From positions 372,001 through 436,000 of the forward strand of contig NZ_SLXN01000002.1 in NCBI RefSeq assembly GCF_004345855.1: 64,000 bases of DNA, written 5' to 3'. Each line of letters starts with the position of its first letter. Position 1 is the first letter of the stretch. This document shows positions 1-9,806 of the stretch, in pieces. The position numbers were made by a program, and so were the translations under genes. The notes beneath the pieces are model-generated. The model was not told where the DNA came from and did not search any database. It saw only the letters and a list, made by a program, of their open reading frames with translations. Source of the DNA: Sphingomonas sp. BK235. Its GTDB lineage: Bacteria > Pseudomonadota > Alphaproteobacteria > Sphingomonadales > Sphingomonadaceae.

Positions 1-999
1 CATGTCGCCGTCGTCGCTATAGGCCGCCCAGCGCGCGACCAGATGCGCCAGGATCGCGGCGCGCCCGGCGAAGCCGCCCTGGAGCGCGTCCTCAAGGTTG
101 AGGAGACAGAGGTAGTTCTCGCGACCCTTGCGCGTCACCACGCGCGCCTTGCGCACCGCGCGATCGGGGTGGAGCCGCCGCGTCTCGTGCCCGAGCTGGC
201 GTTGCAGCGCCTTGGTGTAGGTGGAGATCCACACCGCGCCGCCGGCCTGCTCGGCCCAGAGGCTGGCGGGGGCGAGATAGCCCAAGGTCTTGCCGATCCC
301 GGTCCCCGCCTCGGCGAGCACGAGGTTGGGCATGTCGCGCGCCATGCGCGGCGCGAAGGCGGCGGCTGCGGCGGCGGCATAGGCGCGCTGGCCGGTGCGC
401 AGCTCGGCGCCGCCGCCGACGAGCGTCTCGAGCCGGTCGAGCACCGCGGCGTCGTCGAGCGTCACCGCGCGCGGGGCGGGGCGGGGCGCGGCCTCCTGCC
501 ACTCGGGCAGGCGCGAGAACAGCCAGCGCTCGTGCTGCGCCGGCTTGGCGACCCGCGGGGCGACGATTGGCGCCCAGGGCCAGCGCGCGCGGGTGAGCGA
601 CTGCGCCGCGGTCCAGGCGCCCTCGCGCTCGGGCCAGTCGCTCGCCTGCGTCACCGCGAGCAGCCGCTCGGCGGCCGCGGCGAGGAAGGCGGCGACGTCC
701 TCGTCGCGCGCGGGCGCGTCGAGCCGGGTCACCTGCGCGATCCCGCGCGGCGTCGGCACCGCGAAGCGCGCGGGGTGGAGGAAGGCGAACAGCTCGAGGA
801 GGTCGAGCCCCGACAGCTCGACATAGCCGAGCCGCTGCGCCACCAGCGGCGCGTTGAGCAGGATCACCGGCGTGTCGGCGGCGAGCCGGATCGCCTCCCC
901 GCGCGATAGCGCGCGCGTCTCGCCGGCATGCGCCACCCACACGCCCGAGTGGCTGGCATGAAGCGCGGGATGCGGCAGCGCGGGGAAGGGCGACGTCAC
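1..999 (-). CDS. DinG/XPD-like ATP-dependent DNA helicase (partial)
   Basis: Only the N-terminal 333 or so residues are in the window; the C-terminal helicase half lies beyond base 1. The readable frame contains a Walker A motif, AEAGTGIGKT, near residue 232, followed by WISTYTKALQRQL and KGRENYLCLLN. This is the arrangement of the Rad3/XPD/DinG superfamily 2 helicases, where a Cys in the latter segment is one of the Fe-S cluster ligands. About 230 residues precede the Walker A motif, as in the alphaproteobacterial DinG-like proteins. Such enzymes unwind DNA 5'-3' in repair. I chose the GTG at 997-999 because homologues begin close to the PALHASHSGVW segment. Another in-frame GTG at 1015-1017 is possible. 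The gene is divergent from sucC. Confidence 0.8.
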   Translation of the reverse strand, partial: MTSPFPALPHPALHASHSGVWVAHAGETRALSRGEAIRLAADTPVILLNAPLVAQRLGYVELSGLDLLELFAFLHPARFAVPTPRGIAQVTRLDAPARDEDVAAFLAAAAERLLAVTQASDWPEREGAWTAAQSLTRARWPWAPIVAPRVAKPAQHERWLFSRLPEWQEAAPRPAPRAVTLDDAAVLDRLETLVGGGAELRTGQRAYAAAAAAAFAPRMARDMPNLVLAEAGTGIGKTLGYLAPASLWAEQAGGAVWISTYTKALQRQLGHETRRLHPDRAVRKARVVTRKGRENYLCLLNLEDALQGGFAGRAAILAHLVARWAAYSDDGDM

Positions 1000-1190
1000 G
1001 CTGTCGCTGTGCGCCACGCGGAACAGATCGGCAACCGCAAAGGCTCGCGGCGCTGACGAGGGTGAGGCGGTGCGCGGTCGCGGGGGCGAGGACGGCGCGG
1101 GGACATCGCCCGCGAGCCGTCCCTCACCGCGGGGAAGATCGCGTGGAGAACCGCTGCGATGAGTGAGGCACCTTTGCCCCACGCTCTGAC

Positions 1191-1287
1191 CGTCATCCCG
1201 GACTTGTTCCGGGATCCATCCTTCCGCGCACCCACCGGCCGCTGGATATGCGGCACCGTGGATCCCGGACCAAGTCCGGGATGACGG
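1191..1287. repeat. 97 bp double-hairpin repeat, copy 1
   Basis: The outer arms are cgtcatcccggacttg... and its complement ending ...gtccgggatgacgg. Each arm is itself a small hairpin (cccgga / tccggg), and the middle is variable. The element lies between the divergent helicase and sucC genes. The same architecture recurs at seven other places in the window. The rest of the 478-base gap (1000-1477) holds nothing else I can support, apart from the sucC leader. Confidence 0.9.
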
Positions 1288-1477
1288 AGGTGGGTGAGGA
1301 AAGAGGGACCTCCGATCACTCGCAAGGCTCCCAAGTCGGGCACTCATCCACCCTATTGCTATCGCATCGCAACTGCGTCGTGCCGCGCAGAAACCACAAC
1401 CGCAGGGTGGATTCCCGCGCCGCAAGCGCCTAAGGCACGCTCCAGTCTAGTCTGTCCTGCTGTCTCGGAGACCGCGC

Positions 1478-2677
<1,200 letters not shown>

Positions 2678-2686
2678 TGTGGGAGG

Positions 2687-2708
2687 GGCGGCGCCTGGTG
2701 GCGCCGCC
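2687..2708 (+). terminator. stem-loop after sucC
   Basis: A perfect 9-bp stem (ggcggcgcc, loop tggt, ggcgccgcc) begins 9 bases after the sucC stop codon. There is no T-run behind it, so it may stabilise the 3' end or act as a weak terminator rather than a classical intrinsic one. Confidence 0.5.
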
Positions 2709-2737
2709 TCACACTCGTCGGGCACCCCTCTCTCTTC

Positions 2738-2834
2738 CGTCATCCCGGACTTGGTCCGGGATCCACCGGCCCGCATACCCCATCGCCGGCGAGTGAGCGG
2801 AGGAGTGGATCCCGGACCAAGTCCGGGATGACGG
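2738..2834. repeat. 97 bp double-hairpin repeat, copy 2
   Basis: Same arms as copy 1 (cgtcatcccggacttg ... caagtccgggatgacgg), same total length, different centre. It lies between sucC and etfB. The remainder of the 413-base gap (to 3090) holds the etfB leader, in which I see no clear promoter beyond a ttgacg at about 2956. Confidence 0.9.
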
Positions 2835-3090
2835 CAGGTTGTGTTGGGGGCTGGTGTGGCACAATCCTCGCGGCCTCTAGCCGCCCAGGTGCCGCGGCGA
2901 TCAAGGCACGACGCGAAAATCACCTGCCGCAGACACCATGTCCGCGCCCCGCGCGTTGACGCCGCGAACGCTGCCGCTACGGCAACCGCGCTTTCCGTAC
3001 TGAACTTGCGAAAAGCGCGGAAAACCGCCATGTGGAGCCCACACCGGGGCCGCGAACGCGTGCCCCGACCGCAGGATCGGAAGGACGCTG

Positions 3091-3840
3091 ATGAAGGTCT
3101 TGGTGCCGGTCAAGCGCGTGCTTGACTATAACGTGAAACCCCGTGTGAAGGCGGACGGCTCGGGGGTCGACCTCGCCAACGTCAAGATGAGCATGAACCC
3201 CTTCGACGAGATCGCGGTCGAGGAAGCGATCCGGCTCAAGGAGAAGGGCACCGTCACCGAGATCGTCGCGGTCTCGATCGGCGAGCCCAAGGCGCAGGAC
3301 ACGCTGCGCACCGCGCTGGCGATGGGCGCCGACCGCGCTATCCTCGTCACCAGCGACACCAAGGTGGAGCCGCTCGGCGTCGCCAAGATCCTCGCGAAGA
3401 TCGTCGCGGAGGAGCAGCCGCAGCTCGTCATCCTCGGCAAGCAGGCGATCGACGACGACAACAACCAGACCGGCCAGATGCTCGCCGCTTTGCTCGGCTG
3501 GGGCCAGGCGACCTTCGCCTCCAAGGTCGAGCTGAGCGCCGAGGCGGTGACGGTGACGCGCGAGGTCGACGGCGGGCTCGAGACCGATCGCTACACACTG
3601 CCCGCGATCGTGACCACCGACCTGCGCCTCAACGAGCCGCGCTACGCCTCGCTGCCCAACATCATGAAGGCCAAGTCGAAGCCGCTCGCGACCAAGACCG
3701 CCGCGGATATCGGCGTCGACGTGGCGCCGCGGCTCACCACATTGCAGGTCGCCGAGCCGGCCAAGCGCACCGCGGGCGTCAAGGTCGCCGACGTCGACGA
3801 GCTGGCGGGCAAGCTCAAGTCGCTCGGCATCGCGAAGTAA
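3091..3840 (+). CDS. etfB: electron transfer flavoprotein subunit beta
   Basis: This 249-residue protein starts [20 protein letters not shown], the characteristic EtfB N-terminus. It also carries the nucleotide-binding segments [19 protein letters not shown] and [16 protein letters not shown]. EtfB binds AMP and pairs with EtfA, which holds FAD, to carry electrons from acyl-CoA and other flavin dehydrogenases to ETF:ubiquinone oxidoreductase. The length matches the family (about 250). A ggaagg ribosome-binding sequence lies about 10 bases before the ATG. etfA follows after 11 bases, so the two are one operon. Confidence 0.98.
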   Translation: MKVLVPVKRVLDYNVKPRVKADGSGVDLANVKMSMNPFDEIAVEEAIRLKEKGTVTEIVAVSIGEPKAQDTLRTALAMGADRAILVTSDTKVEPLGVAKILAKIVAEEQPQLVILGKQAIDDDNNQTGQMLAALLGWGQATFASKVELSAEAVTVTREVDGGLETDRYTLPAIVTTDLRLNEPRYASLPNIMKAKSKPLATKTAADIGVDVAPRLTTLQVAEPAKRTAGVKVADVDELAGKLKSLGIAK

Positions 3841-3851
3841 GGGAGCGCAGC

Positions 3852-4781
3852 ATGAAGACTCTGGTTTGGGTCGAGCACGACGGCCAGTCCGTCAAGGACG
3901 CCACGCTCTCCGCCGTGACCGCGGCCGCCAAGCTCGGCGAGGTCCATCTGCTGGTCGCGGGGCAAAGCGTCGACGGCGTCGCGCAGGCGGCGGCCAAGAT
4001 CGCCGGCGTGGGCAAGGTCCATGTCGCCGACGATGCCGCCTACGCGCACCAGCTCGCCGAGAATGTCGCGCCTTTGGTGGTCGAGCTGATGGGGCACCAT
4101 GACGCCTTCGTCGCGCCCGCCACCACCACCGGCAAGGCGCTCGCGCCGCGCGTCGCCGCATTGCTCGACGTCATGCAGATCAGCGACGTGCTCTCGGTCG
4201 AGGGCGAGGACACGTTCACGCGCCCGATCTACGCGGGCAACGCGATCGCGACGGTGCAGACGCGCGACGCCAAGAAGGTGCTGACGGTGCGCGGCACTGC
4301 CTTCGAGAAGGCGGCGGCCGAGGGCGGCAGCGGCACGATCGAGGCGGTGGCGGCGACCGGCGACACCGGCCTCGCGACCTTCGAGGGCGCGGAGATCGCC
4401 GCGCTGACCCGCCCCGAGCTGACCAGCGCGCGCGTGATCGTCTCGGGCGGGCGCGCGCTCGGCTCGGGCGAGAAGTTCCACGAGCTGATCGAGCCGCTCG
4501 CCGACAAGCTCGGCGCGGCGGTGGGCGCGAGCCGCGCCGCGGTCGACGCGGGCTATGTCCCCAACGACTATCAGGTCGGCCAGACCGGCAAGATCGTCGC
4601 GCCGGAGGTCTATGTCGCGGTCGGCATCTCGGGCGCGATCCAGCATCTCGCCGGGATGAAGGACTCGAAGGTGATCGTCGCGATCAACAAGGACGAGGAC
4701 GCGCCGATCTTCCAGGTCGCCGACATCGGCCTGGTCGGCGACCTGTTCAAGATCGTGCCGGAGCTGACCGAGAAGCTCTGA
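3852..4781 (+). CDS. etfA: electron transfer flavoprotein subunit alpha
   Basis: This 309-residue protein starts [20 protein letters not shown]. The C-terminal FAD domain is easily recognised: [54 protein letters not shown] and [21 protein letters not shown]. These are the hallmark sequences of EtfA. It forms a heterodimer with EtfB and donates electrons to the quinone pool. A gggagcgcag sequence just before the ATG is the likely ribosome-binding site. The gene follows etfB closely and ends the operon. The next gene starts about 60 bases on and is an unrelated exported phosphatase. Confidence 0.98.
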   Translation: MKTLVWVEHDGQSVKDATLSAVTAAAKLGEVHLLVAGQSVDGVAQAAAKIAGVGKVHVADDAAYAHQLAENVAPLVVELMGHHDAFVAPATTTGKALAPRVAALLDVMQISDVLSVEGEDTFTRPIYAGNAIATVQTRDAKKVLTVRGTAFEKAAAEGGSGTIEAVAATGDTGLATFEGAEIAALTRPELTSARVIVSGGRALGSGEKFHELIEPLADKLGAAVGASRAAVDAGYVPNDYQVGQTGKIVAPEVYVAVGISGAIQHLAGMKDSKVIVAINKDEDAPIFQVADIGLVGDLFKIVPELTEKL

Positions 4782-4839
4782 CCCGCGCCGCCGTTCGCGG
4801 TCACACCGGAGTCATCGATCGCGCCTAGCCGCGGCCGCG

Positions 4840-6072
4840 ATGCGACCGATGATGCGAGTGACGAGGGCCGGCGCGCTGCTGGCCGTGGCGATGGCGACCA
4901 TGGCGGCCGCGGGCGTGGGCGAGCCGACAGGGGCGGTGCGCACGCGCGCGCTGCGGGTGGAGCGCGTCGTCGCGCTGGTGCGCCATGGCGTCCGCGCGCC
5001 GATCCCGGGCGAGGTGCCCGAGCGCACGCGCACCGCGGCGCCCTGGCCGAGATGGCCGGTGCCGCCCGAGGCGCTCACCCCGCACGGCGCGCGTGCGCTG
5101 ACGATCGAGGGCGCGTCGATGCGGCGCTGGCTCGACTCGGTCGGGTTGCTCGTCCCCCGTCGATGCCCCGGCGCTGGCCGCCTCACCCTCTGGGCCAATA
5201 CCGCCGAGCGCACGATCGCGAGCGGCGAGGCGCTGGCGCAGGGCGTCGCGCCCGGCTGCGCGCTCGCGGTCGGGCATCGCGCCCCGGGCAGCGCCGACCC
5301 GCTGTTCGAGCCGCTGCGTGCCGGGGTCGCGCCGTTCGACCCCGCCGCCGCCATCGCCGCGATCGCCGCTTACACCGGCGGAGTCGCGCAACAGGCCGAC
5401 CGTCACCGCGCGCTGATCGCGACGCTCGACCGCGTGCTGGGCTGTGGCGATCCGCACGGGTGCACGCCCTCGCCGCCCGCCGCGCTGCGTCCCAGCGCCG
5501 ACGGTCGCTCGATCGTGTTCGAGGGGCCGATCCGCGACGTGTCGGGGACAGCGCAGGTGCTGCTGCTGCTCCACGCCGAGGGGCTGGCGCGACGCGACGC
5601 CTGGCCGCGCGTCGATGCCGCGACGCTGCGTCGGCTCGGCGCGCTGCACGCCGCCCTGTTCGACGTCTTCTCGCGCCCGCCTTACATGGCCGCACGCCAG
5701 GCAGGGCCGATCGCGCGCCGGATCGAGGCGGATTTCTCCACCCCCGAGGCCCCCGCGGTCGACCTGCTGGTCGGCCATGACACCAATGTCACCGCGCTCG
5801 CCGCGATCCTGGGCGTGCGGCTGACCGCACCCGGCTATGCCGAGGGCGACGTCGCGCCGGGCGGTGCGCTGGTGCTCGAGCTGCTGCGCGCCCGCGATGG
5901 CGCGCGCTTCGTCCGCGCCACCTACCGCACCCAATCGCCGGACGAACTGCGCCGGCTCGCGCGCCGCGGCGCGGTGACCCGACTCACCATTCCCGGCTGC
6001 GACCGCGGACCCGAGCGGAGCTGCCCGCTCGGCGCCTTCGTGCGGCTGCTGCGCGCGCGCACCGCGCTGTAG
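4840..6072 (+). CDS. exported histidine acid phosphatase
   Basis: This 410-residue protein has a signal-peptide-like N-terminus (hydrophobic segment at about residues 9-25). It carries the histidine acid phosphatase signature RHGVRAP at residues 48-54, whose His is the phospho-acceptor. A C-terminal catalytic GHDTN segment lies near residue 313. Branch 2 histidine phosphatases include AppA-type phytases and glucose-1-phosphatases, and act in the periplasm on phosphomonoesters. The specific substrate cannot be read from sequence. The start could also be one of the Met codons at 4849 or 4852; all keep the signal peptide. It is followed on the same strand by two more exported enzymes with short gaps. 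Confidence 0.9.
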   Translation: MRPMMRVTRAGALLAVAMATMAAAGVGEPTGAVRTRALRVERVVALVRHGVRAPIPGEVPERTRTAAPWPRWPVPPEALTPHGARALTIEGASMRRWLDSVGLLVPRRCPGAGRLTLWANTAERTIASGEALAQGVAPGCALAVGHRAPGSADPLFEPLRAGVAPFDPAAAIAAIAAYTGGVAQQADRHRALIATLDRVLGCGDPHGCTPSPPAALRPSADGRSIVFEGPIRDVSGTAQVLLLLHAEGLARRDAWPRVDAATLRRLGALHAALFDVFSRPPYMAARQAGPIARRIEADFSTPEAPAVDLLVGHDTNVTALAAILGVRLTAPGYAEGDVAPGGALVLELLRARDGARFVRATYRTQSPDELRRLARRGAVTRLTIPGCDRGPERSCPLGAFVRLLRARTAL

Positions 6073-6124
6073 GCGCGCGACACCCGCGCTTGCGCCGCGC
6101 CGCGCGTCCGCCGACACGTCGTGG

Positions 6125-7255
6125 ATGCTCCGCGCTTTCCTCGCCCTGATCGGGCTCGCCGCCACGCCGCTCCCCGTCGCCGCCCAGGGCGCGGGCGAGC
6201 GTCCGCCCGTCACCGCCGCCGCGCCGCAGCCAGCGCCGCGCCATGCCTGGCCGATCCGCGAGGCCGATGCGGTGCTGCGCGACGTGCGCTTCGCCGCGGG
6301 CGGACGGCTGGCGCAGGTGACGCTCCATTACACCACGCTCGGCACCCCGCACCGCGACGCCGCGGGCGCGATCGACAATGCGGTGCTGGTGCTCCACGGC
6401 ACCGGCGGCACGGGCAAGCAATTCCTCCAGCCGCAGTTCGCCGACGAACTCTATGGCCCCGGCCAGCCGCTCGACATCACGCGCTATTTCGTGATCCTGC
6501 CGGACAATATCGGGCATGGCGGCTCGTCGCGTCCCTCGGCGGGGGGCGGCCCCGATTTCCCGCGCTACGATTATGACGACATGGTGCGGCTCCAGCATCG
6601 GCTGGTGACCGAGACGCTCGGCATCGCGCGGCTGCGGCTGCTGATGGGCACGTCGATGGGCTGCATGCACGCGCTGATCTGGGGCGAGACCTGGCCCGAC
6701 GCGGCGCGCGCGCTGATGCCGCTGGGGTGCGAGGCGGTGCCGATCGCTGGGCTCAATCGCATGTGGCGCCAACTCGCGATCGACACGATCACAGCCGATC
6801 CCGCCTATCGGCACGGACGCTACACGCGCCAGCCGCTCGCGGGGCTGCGCGGCGCGGCGGCGCTGCTGTTCGTCGCGGGCGGTGCGCCTTTGTACCTCCA
6901 GCAGGCCTATCCGGGGCGCGACGCCGCGGCCGAGTACGCCCGCGCGCGCGTCGCCGCGTCCGTGGCGGGTCTCGACGCCAACGATCTGATCTGGGCGCTC
7001 GATTCGTCGCGCAGCTATGATCCCTGGCCGCGGATGGAAGCGATCACCGCGCCGCTCACCTGGATCAACTCGGCGGACGATTTCATCAACCCGCGCGGGC
7101 TCGATTATCCCGCGCGCGCGGTGGCGCGGATGCGCGACGCGCGCTTCCGGCTGATCCCCGAGAGCGCCGCGACGCGCGGTCACGGCAGCCACACCTGGGC
7201 ACGGCTGTGGAAGGACGATCTGGTCGCGCTGCTCGCGCGCTCCGCGGCGCGCTGA
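6125..7255 (+). CDS. exported alpha/beta hydrolase, MetX-like
   Basis: This 376-residue protein has a signal peptide ending near ...PVAAQG (residue 20). The fold is alpha/beta hydrolase of the homoserine O-acetyltransferase (MetX) family. It has an oxyanion segment HGTGGTG at 91-97, PDNIGHGGSS at 127-136, a nucleophile elbow GTSMGC with Ser177, an Asp in SADDF, and the catalytic His in HGSHTW. The family includes true MetX in the cytoplasm. Export and the absence of methionine genes nearby argue for a different hydrolase or acyltransferase role, which I cannot name. It sits 52 bases after the phosphatase gene and before a cyclophilin gene, probably in one transcription unit. Confidence 0.88.
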   Translation: MLRAFLALIGLAATPLPVAAQGAGERPPVTAAAPQPAPRHAWPIREADAVLRDVRFAAGGRLAQVTLHYTTLGTPHRDAAGAIDNAVLVLHGTGGTGKQFLQPQFADELYGPGQPLDITRYFVILPDNIGHGGSSRPSAGGGPDFPRYDYDDMVRLQHRLVTETLGIARLRLLMGTSMGCMHALIWGETWPDAARALMPLGCEAVPIAGLNRMWRQLAIDTITADPAYRHGRYTRQPLAGLRGAAALLFVAGGAPLYLQQAYPGRDAAAEYARARVAASVAGLDANDLIWALDSSRSYDPWPRMEAITAPLTWINSADDFINPRGLDYPARAVARMRDARFRLIPESAATRGHGSHTWARLWKDDLVALLARSAAR

Positions 7256-7362
7256 CCCGCGGAGCGGAGCGCCACGGGCGCGGCGCGACGGACGGTGCCG
7301 ACGCCGACGCCGTATCGCCTGCCGGGTTGCGCTGTGCCGCGCGGCGACCTAGCCCCGGCGCC

Positions 7363-8013
7363 ATGCGGTTGTTCCTCGTCTCGCTCGCGCTCGTCGCCTC
7401 CATTTCCGCCGCGGCGTCGGCGCAGCGCGCCGATCGCGCCACGCCGGGTTGGACCCGCGTCCGGCTGGAGACCGCCGACGGGCCGATCGTGCTCGCGCTC
7501 AGCCAGCGCCGCGCCCCCGTCAGCACCGCCAATTTCCTCCGCTACGTCGACGATGGGCGGTTCGACGGGGTCAGCTTCTACCGCACCGCGCGCAACAAGC
7601 GTGACCCGCGCGTCGGCTTCATCCAGTCGGGCATCCGCACCGACGCGCGCCGCTTCCTCGACACGATCCCGCATGAATCGACCAAACAGACCGGGCTCAA
7701 GCATCTCGACATGACGATCTCGATGGCGCGCCGCGGCCCGCCGGGATCGGCCAACGGCAATTGGTTCATCACCGTCGGCGCGATCCCGTCGATGGACTGG
7801 AGCGCCTCGAACCCGGGCTATGCCGCCTTCGGGCGCGTCGTCGGCGGCCAGGCGACGGTGCGCCGGATCCTCGCCGAGCCGACCGGGGGCGGGATGAACG
7901 GCACGCTGATGCTCACCCCGGTGCGCGTCAACCGCGCGACGCGGCTCGACGGCACGCCCAAGCCGACCGGGCGGCCGCGGCCCTGGCTGATCGAACGCCG
8001 CCGCGACGGCTGA
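7363..8013 (+). CDS. exported cyclophilin-type peptidylprolyl isomerase
   Basis: This 216-residue protein starts at the ATG giving MRLFLVSLALVASISAAASAQ, a clear signal peptide. The same frame is open further upstream but that part has no protein character. The cyclophilin core is recognisable: GPIVLALSQRRAPVSTANFLRYVDDGRFDG, then GFIQSG, ISMARRGPPGSANGNWFITVG and YAAFGRVVGG. The family catalyses cis-trans isomerisation of Xaa-Pro bonds, here presumably during protein folding in the periplasm. Several residues differ from the PpiA consensus; for example the usual FFI segment reads WFI. Activity is likely but not certain. It closes a run of three exported enzymes. Confidence 0.93.
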   Translation: MRLFLVSLALVASISAAASAQRADRATPGWTRVRLETADGPIVLALSQRRAPVSTANFLRYVDDGRFDGVSFYRTARNKRDPRVGFIQSGIRTDARRFLDTIPHESTKQTGLKHLDMTISMARRGPPGSANGNWFITVGAIPSMDWSASNPGYAAFGRVVGGQATVRRILAEPTGGGMNGTLMLTPVRVNRATRLDGTPKPTGRPRPWLIERRRDG

Positions 8014-8035
8014 ACCCGCGCGCGGGCGGCACGTT
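8011..8035 (+). promoter_or_regulatory. possible EcfG-type stress promoter
   Basis: tgaac (8011-8015), 16 bases, then cgtt (8032-8035). The alphaproteobacterial general stress sigma factor EcfG prefers ggaac-N16/17-cgtt, so four of five -35 bases and all of the -10 match. It lies 22 bases before the start codon of the 63-aa hydrophilic protein. The assignment is an inference from the motif only. Confidence 0.35.
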
Positions 8036-8057
8036 GGTGGCGTGAAGGAGAGACGCC

Positions 8058-8249
8058 GTGAACCAGCAACCCAACAAGCCCGGTGGTGACGTGCGCGCCG
8101 ACGGCAAGGTCCGCGACCCCGGCGACGAGCAGGCGGTCAAGAACCAGGGCGGCACCACCCCCGAGGCCTATCCCAAGAAGGACGGCGGCCGCGCCACCGG
8201 CGAGGACAGTGCGCGCGGTGCCGGACGCGGCGCCAGCGACGGCCAATGA
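8058..8249 (+). CDS. 63-aa hydrophilic protein, unknown function
   Basis: This is a small ORF starting with GTG and preceded by a good aaggag ribosome-binding site at 8045-8050, which supports it being translated. The product is almost free of hydrophobic residues and rich in Gly, Asp, Lys, Gln and Arg (MNQQPNKPGGDVRADG at the start, ARGAGRGASDGQ at the end). It looks intrinsically disordered. I recognise no domain. Short, very hydrophilic proteins of this kind are often members of stress regulons in alphaproteobacteria, and a possible EcfG-type promoter lies just upstream. A stress role is inference, not shown. It stands alone between a cyclophilin and a DUF1080 gene. Confidence 0.6.
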   Translation: MNQQPNKPGGDVRADGKVRDPGDEQAVKNQGGTTPEAYPKKDGGRATGEDSARGAGRGASDGQ

Positions 8250-8367
8250 GCGCGGAGCGGGAGCGGCCGCGCGCTCCCGCTCCGCGACCCGGCATCGCAC
8301 TGGCGTCGGCGTGATGCGGTCGCGCCCGCGTGACGCGCGCCGGGACCGATCTGCGGTCAGGCGCTTT

Positions 8368-8383
8368 GGGTAGAACGTTCCCA
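8368..8383. promoter_or_regulatory. possible LacI-type operator
   Basis: gggtagaacgttccca contains the 8-bp palindrome gaacgttc (8373-8380). LacI-family operators commonly have an aacgtt-like centre. It lies 70 bases before the DUF1080 gene, whose family acts on sugars. The outer half-sites match poorly, so this is a weak call. Confidence 0.25.
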
Positions 8384-8449
8384 TAAACCATTGTTTCGCC
8401 TCCACCGGCCTGCGATAGCCGACGGATCGGGACGGGGGAGGGGACGAGC

Positions 8450-9403
8450 GTGAGACAGGTCGCATTCGGGTTGGCGCTGCTCGGCGCCACCGCGCCGCTG
8501 GCGGCACAGGCGCCGACCACCCCCGCCCAGCTCGCCGAGGCGCGCGCACTCGTCGGCGATGCGGTCGCTACGCCGCAGACGCTGGTGCTCGCCGCGGTGC
8601 CGCGTGCCACCGGGCCGCGCATCACGCTGTTCAACGGGCGCGACCTCACCGGTTGGTCGCCCTGGCTCGGCTATCCCGATCCGTCGGTGACCTATCGCGA
8701 CCGCCCCGGCGCGACCGCGATCGGCACCTCGCGCTCGACCGCGGGCGATTTCGCGGTGCGGCGGATCGAGGGCCGCGCGGCATTGTGGGTCAAGGGGGAG
8801 ACCTGGGGCGCGCTCGTCCACCATGCCGACCTGCGCGACTATCACCTGCGGCTACAATATCGCTGGGGCGCCAAGCGCTGGGCGCCGCGGCTCGGCCAGC
8901 CGCCCAACAACGGCCTGCTCTACCACACGCATGGTGCGCCGGGCGCGGTGTTCGGCACCTGGCAGCCCTCGGTCGAGTTCGAGATCATGCAGGGCTCGAC
9001 CGGCATGGCGGTGGCAGTGGGGCGCGACGTGCGCCTGCGCACCACCGCCGCGCTCGACCCATCGCTCGTCTCGCCGCCGGTGCGCTACCGCCACGGCGGG
9101 CGGCCGGTCGAGATCGTCAACGGCACGCTGATCTGGAACGTCGAGAACGCGCGCGACGCGGAGAGGCCGGCGGGGCAGTGGAACACGCTCGACCTCTACG
9201 TGCTCGGCGACCGCGCGGTGCATGTCGTCAACGGCGTGCCGGTGATGGTGGTGGAGGGGCTGGCGACGGTCGACGCCGCGGGCAAGCGGATGCCGCTGAC
9301 GCACGGCAGCGTGCAGCTCCAGTCCGAGGGCGCGGAGACGTGGTTCCGCGACATCACGGTGGAGCCGATCGACCGGTTGCCCAAGGTCGTGGCGAAGGAG
9401 TGA
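8450..9403 (+). CDS. exported DUF1080 (3-keto-disaccharide hydrolase-like) protein
   Basis: This 317-residue protein starts with GTG after a gggggagggg ribosome-binding site. The N-terminus (MRQVAFGLALLGATAPLAAQ) is a signal peptide cut near AQA. The DUF1080 domain begins at about residue 60 with ITLFNGRDLTGWSPW. It continues through NNGLLYHTHG, SVEFEIMQGSTGM, WNTLDLYVLGDRAVHVVNG and GSVQLQSEGAETWFRDI, the standard series for this concanavalin-like fold. Some members hydrolyse 3-keto-disaccharides; others are uncharacterised. Periplasmic sugar processing is the best guess. There is no neighbouring sugar transporter, so it appears to be a single-gene unit. Confidence 0.85.
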   Translation: MRQVAFGLALLGATAPLAAQAPTTPAQLAEARALVGDAVATPQTLVLAAVPRATGPRITLFNGRDLTGWSPWLGYPDPSVTYRDRPGATAIGTSRSTAGDFAVRRIEGRAALWVKGETWGALVHHADLRDYHLRLQYRWGAKRWAPRLGQPPNNGLLYHTHGAPGAVFGTWQPSVEFEIMQGSTGMAVAVGRDVRLRTTAALDPSLVSPPVRYRHGGRPVEIVNGTLIWNVENARDAERPAGQWNTLDLYVLGDRAVHVVNGVPVMVVEGLATVDAAGKRMPLTHGSVQLQSEGAETWFRDITVEPIDRLPKVVAKE

Positions 9404-9478
9404 GCCGCTGTCATCCCTCCCCGGCACGGGCAGGGCTATCACATATGATGGTGATGCGCCGGGCGCTTCACTTCTTGC

Positions 9479-9574
9479 CGTCGTCCCGGACTTGATCCGG
9501 GATCCAGGTTTCCGCGAGAACGACGGCTCATGCGTAGGCGGCGCCATGGATCCCGGGTCAAGCCCGGGATGACG
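9479..9574. repeat. 96 bp double-hairpin repeat, copy 3
   Basis: Arms cgtcgtcccggacttgatcc... and ...tcaagcccgggatgacg flank a variable centre. It sits in the 403-base gap between the DUF1080 gene and nadB. The rest of that gap holds a short gc-rich palindrome around 9617-9633 and the CAAC-type repeats described separately. Confidence 0.88.
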
Positions 9575-9740
9575 AGATGGCCTTGGGCGAGCGGAGACCG
9601 TTATGCGATTGCCCTCCCCCGCGCGCCGGGAGGATCATTGTCCCCACGTCACACTGTCCTAAACGGCCGCAGCTGTGCCACATGGGCGTCATGTCTCTCC
9701 CCGAGCCCGACCGCCACCCGCGCCCCGACCGCCGCCGACT

Positions 9741-9795
9741 CAACGTTCACGTCCGCCGCGACCCGCGCCAGCGACTCAACATTCGCAACATTCGC
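9741..9795 (+). repeat. three CAACRTTCRC direct repeats before nadB
   Basis: Copies lie at 9741-9750 (caacgttcac), 9777-9786 (caacattcgc) and 9786-9795 (caacattcgc). The last copy ends 11 bases before the nadB start codon. The spacing and position are compatible with a regulator-binding array, but no known regulator is assigned. Confidence 0.4.
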
Positions 9796-9806
9796 GGGCT
9801 AAGTGC

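Noticed and set aside
1000..1343. Possible small gene on the minus strand upstream of the helicase
   Set aside because: The reading frame crosses a repeat element and is made of Arg/Pro-rich low-complexity sequence.
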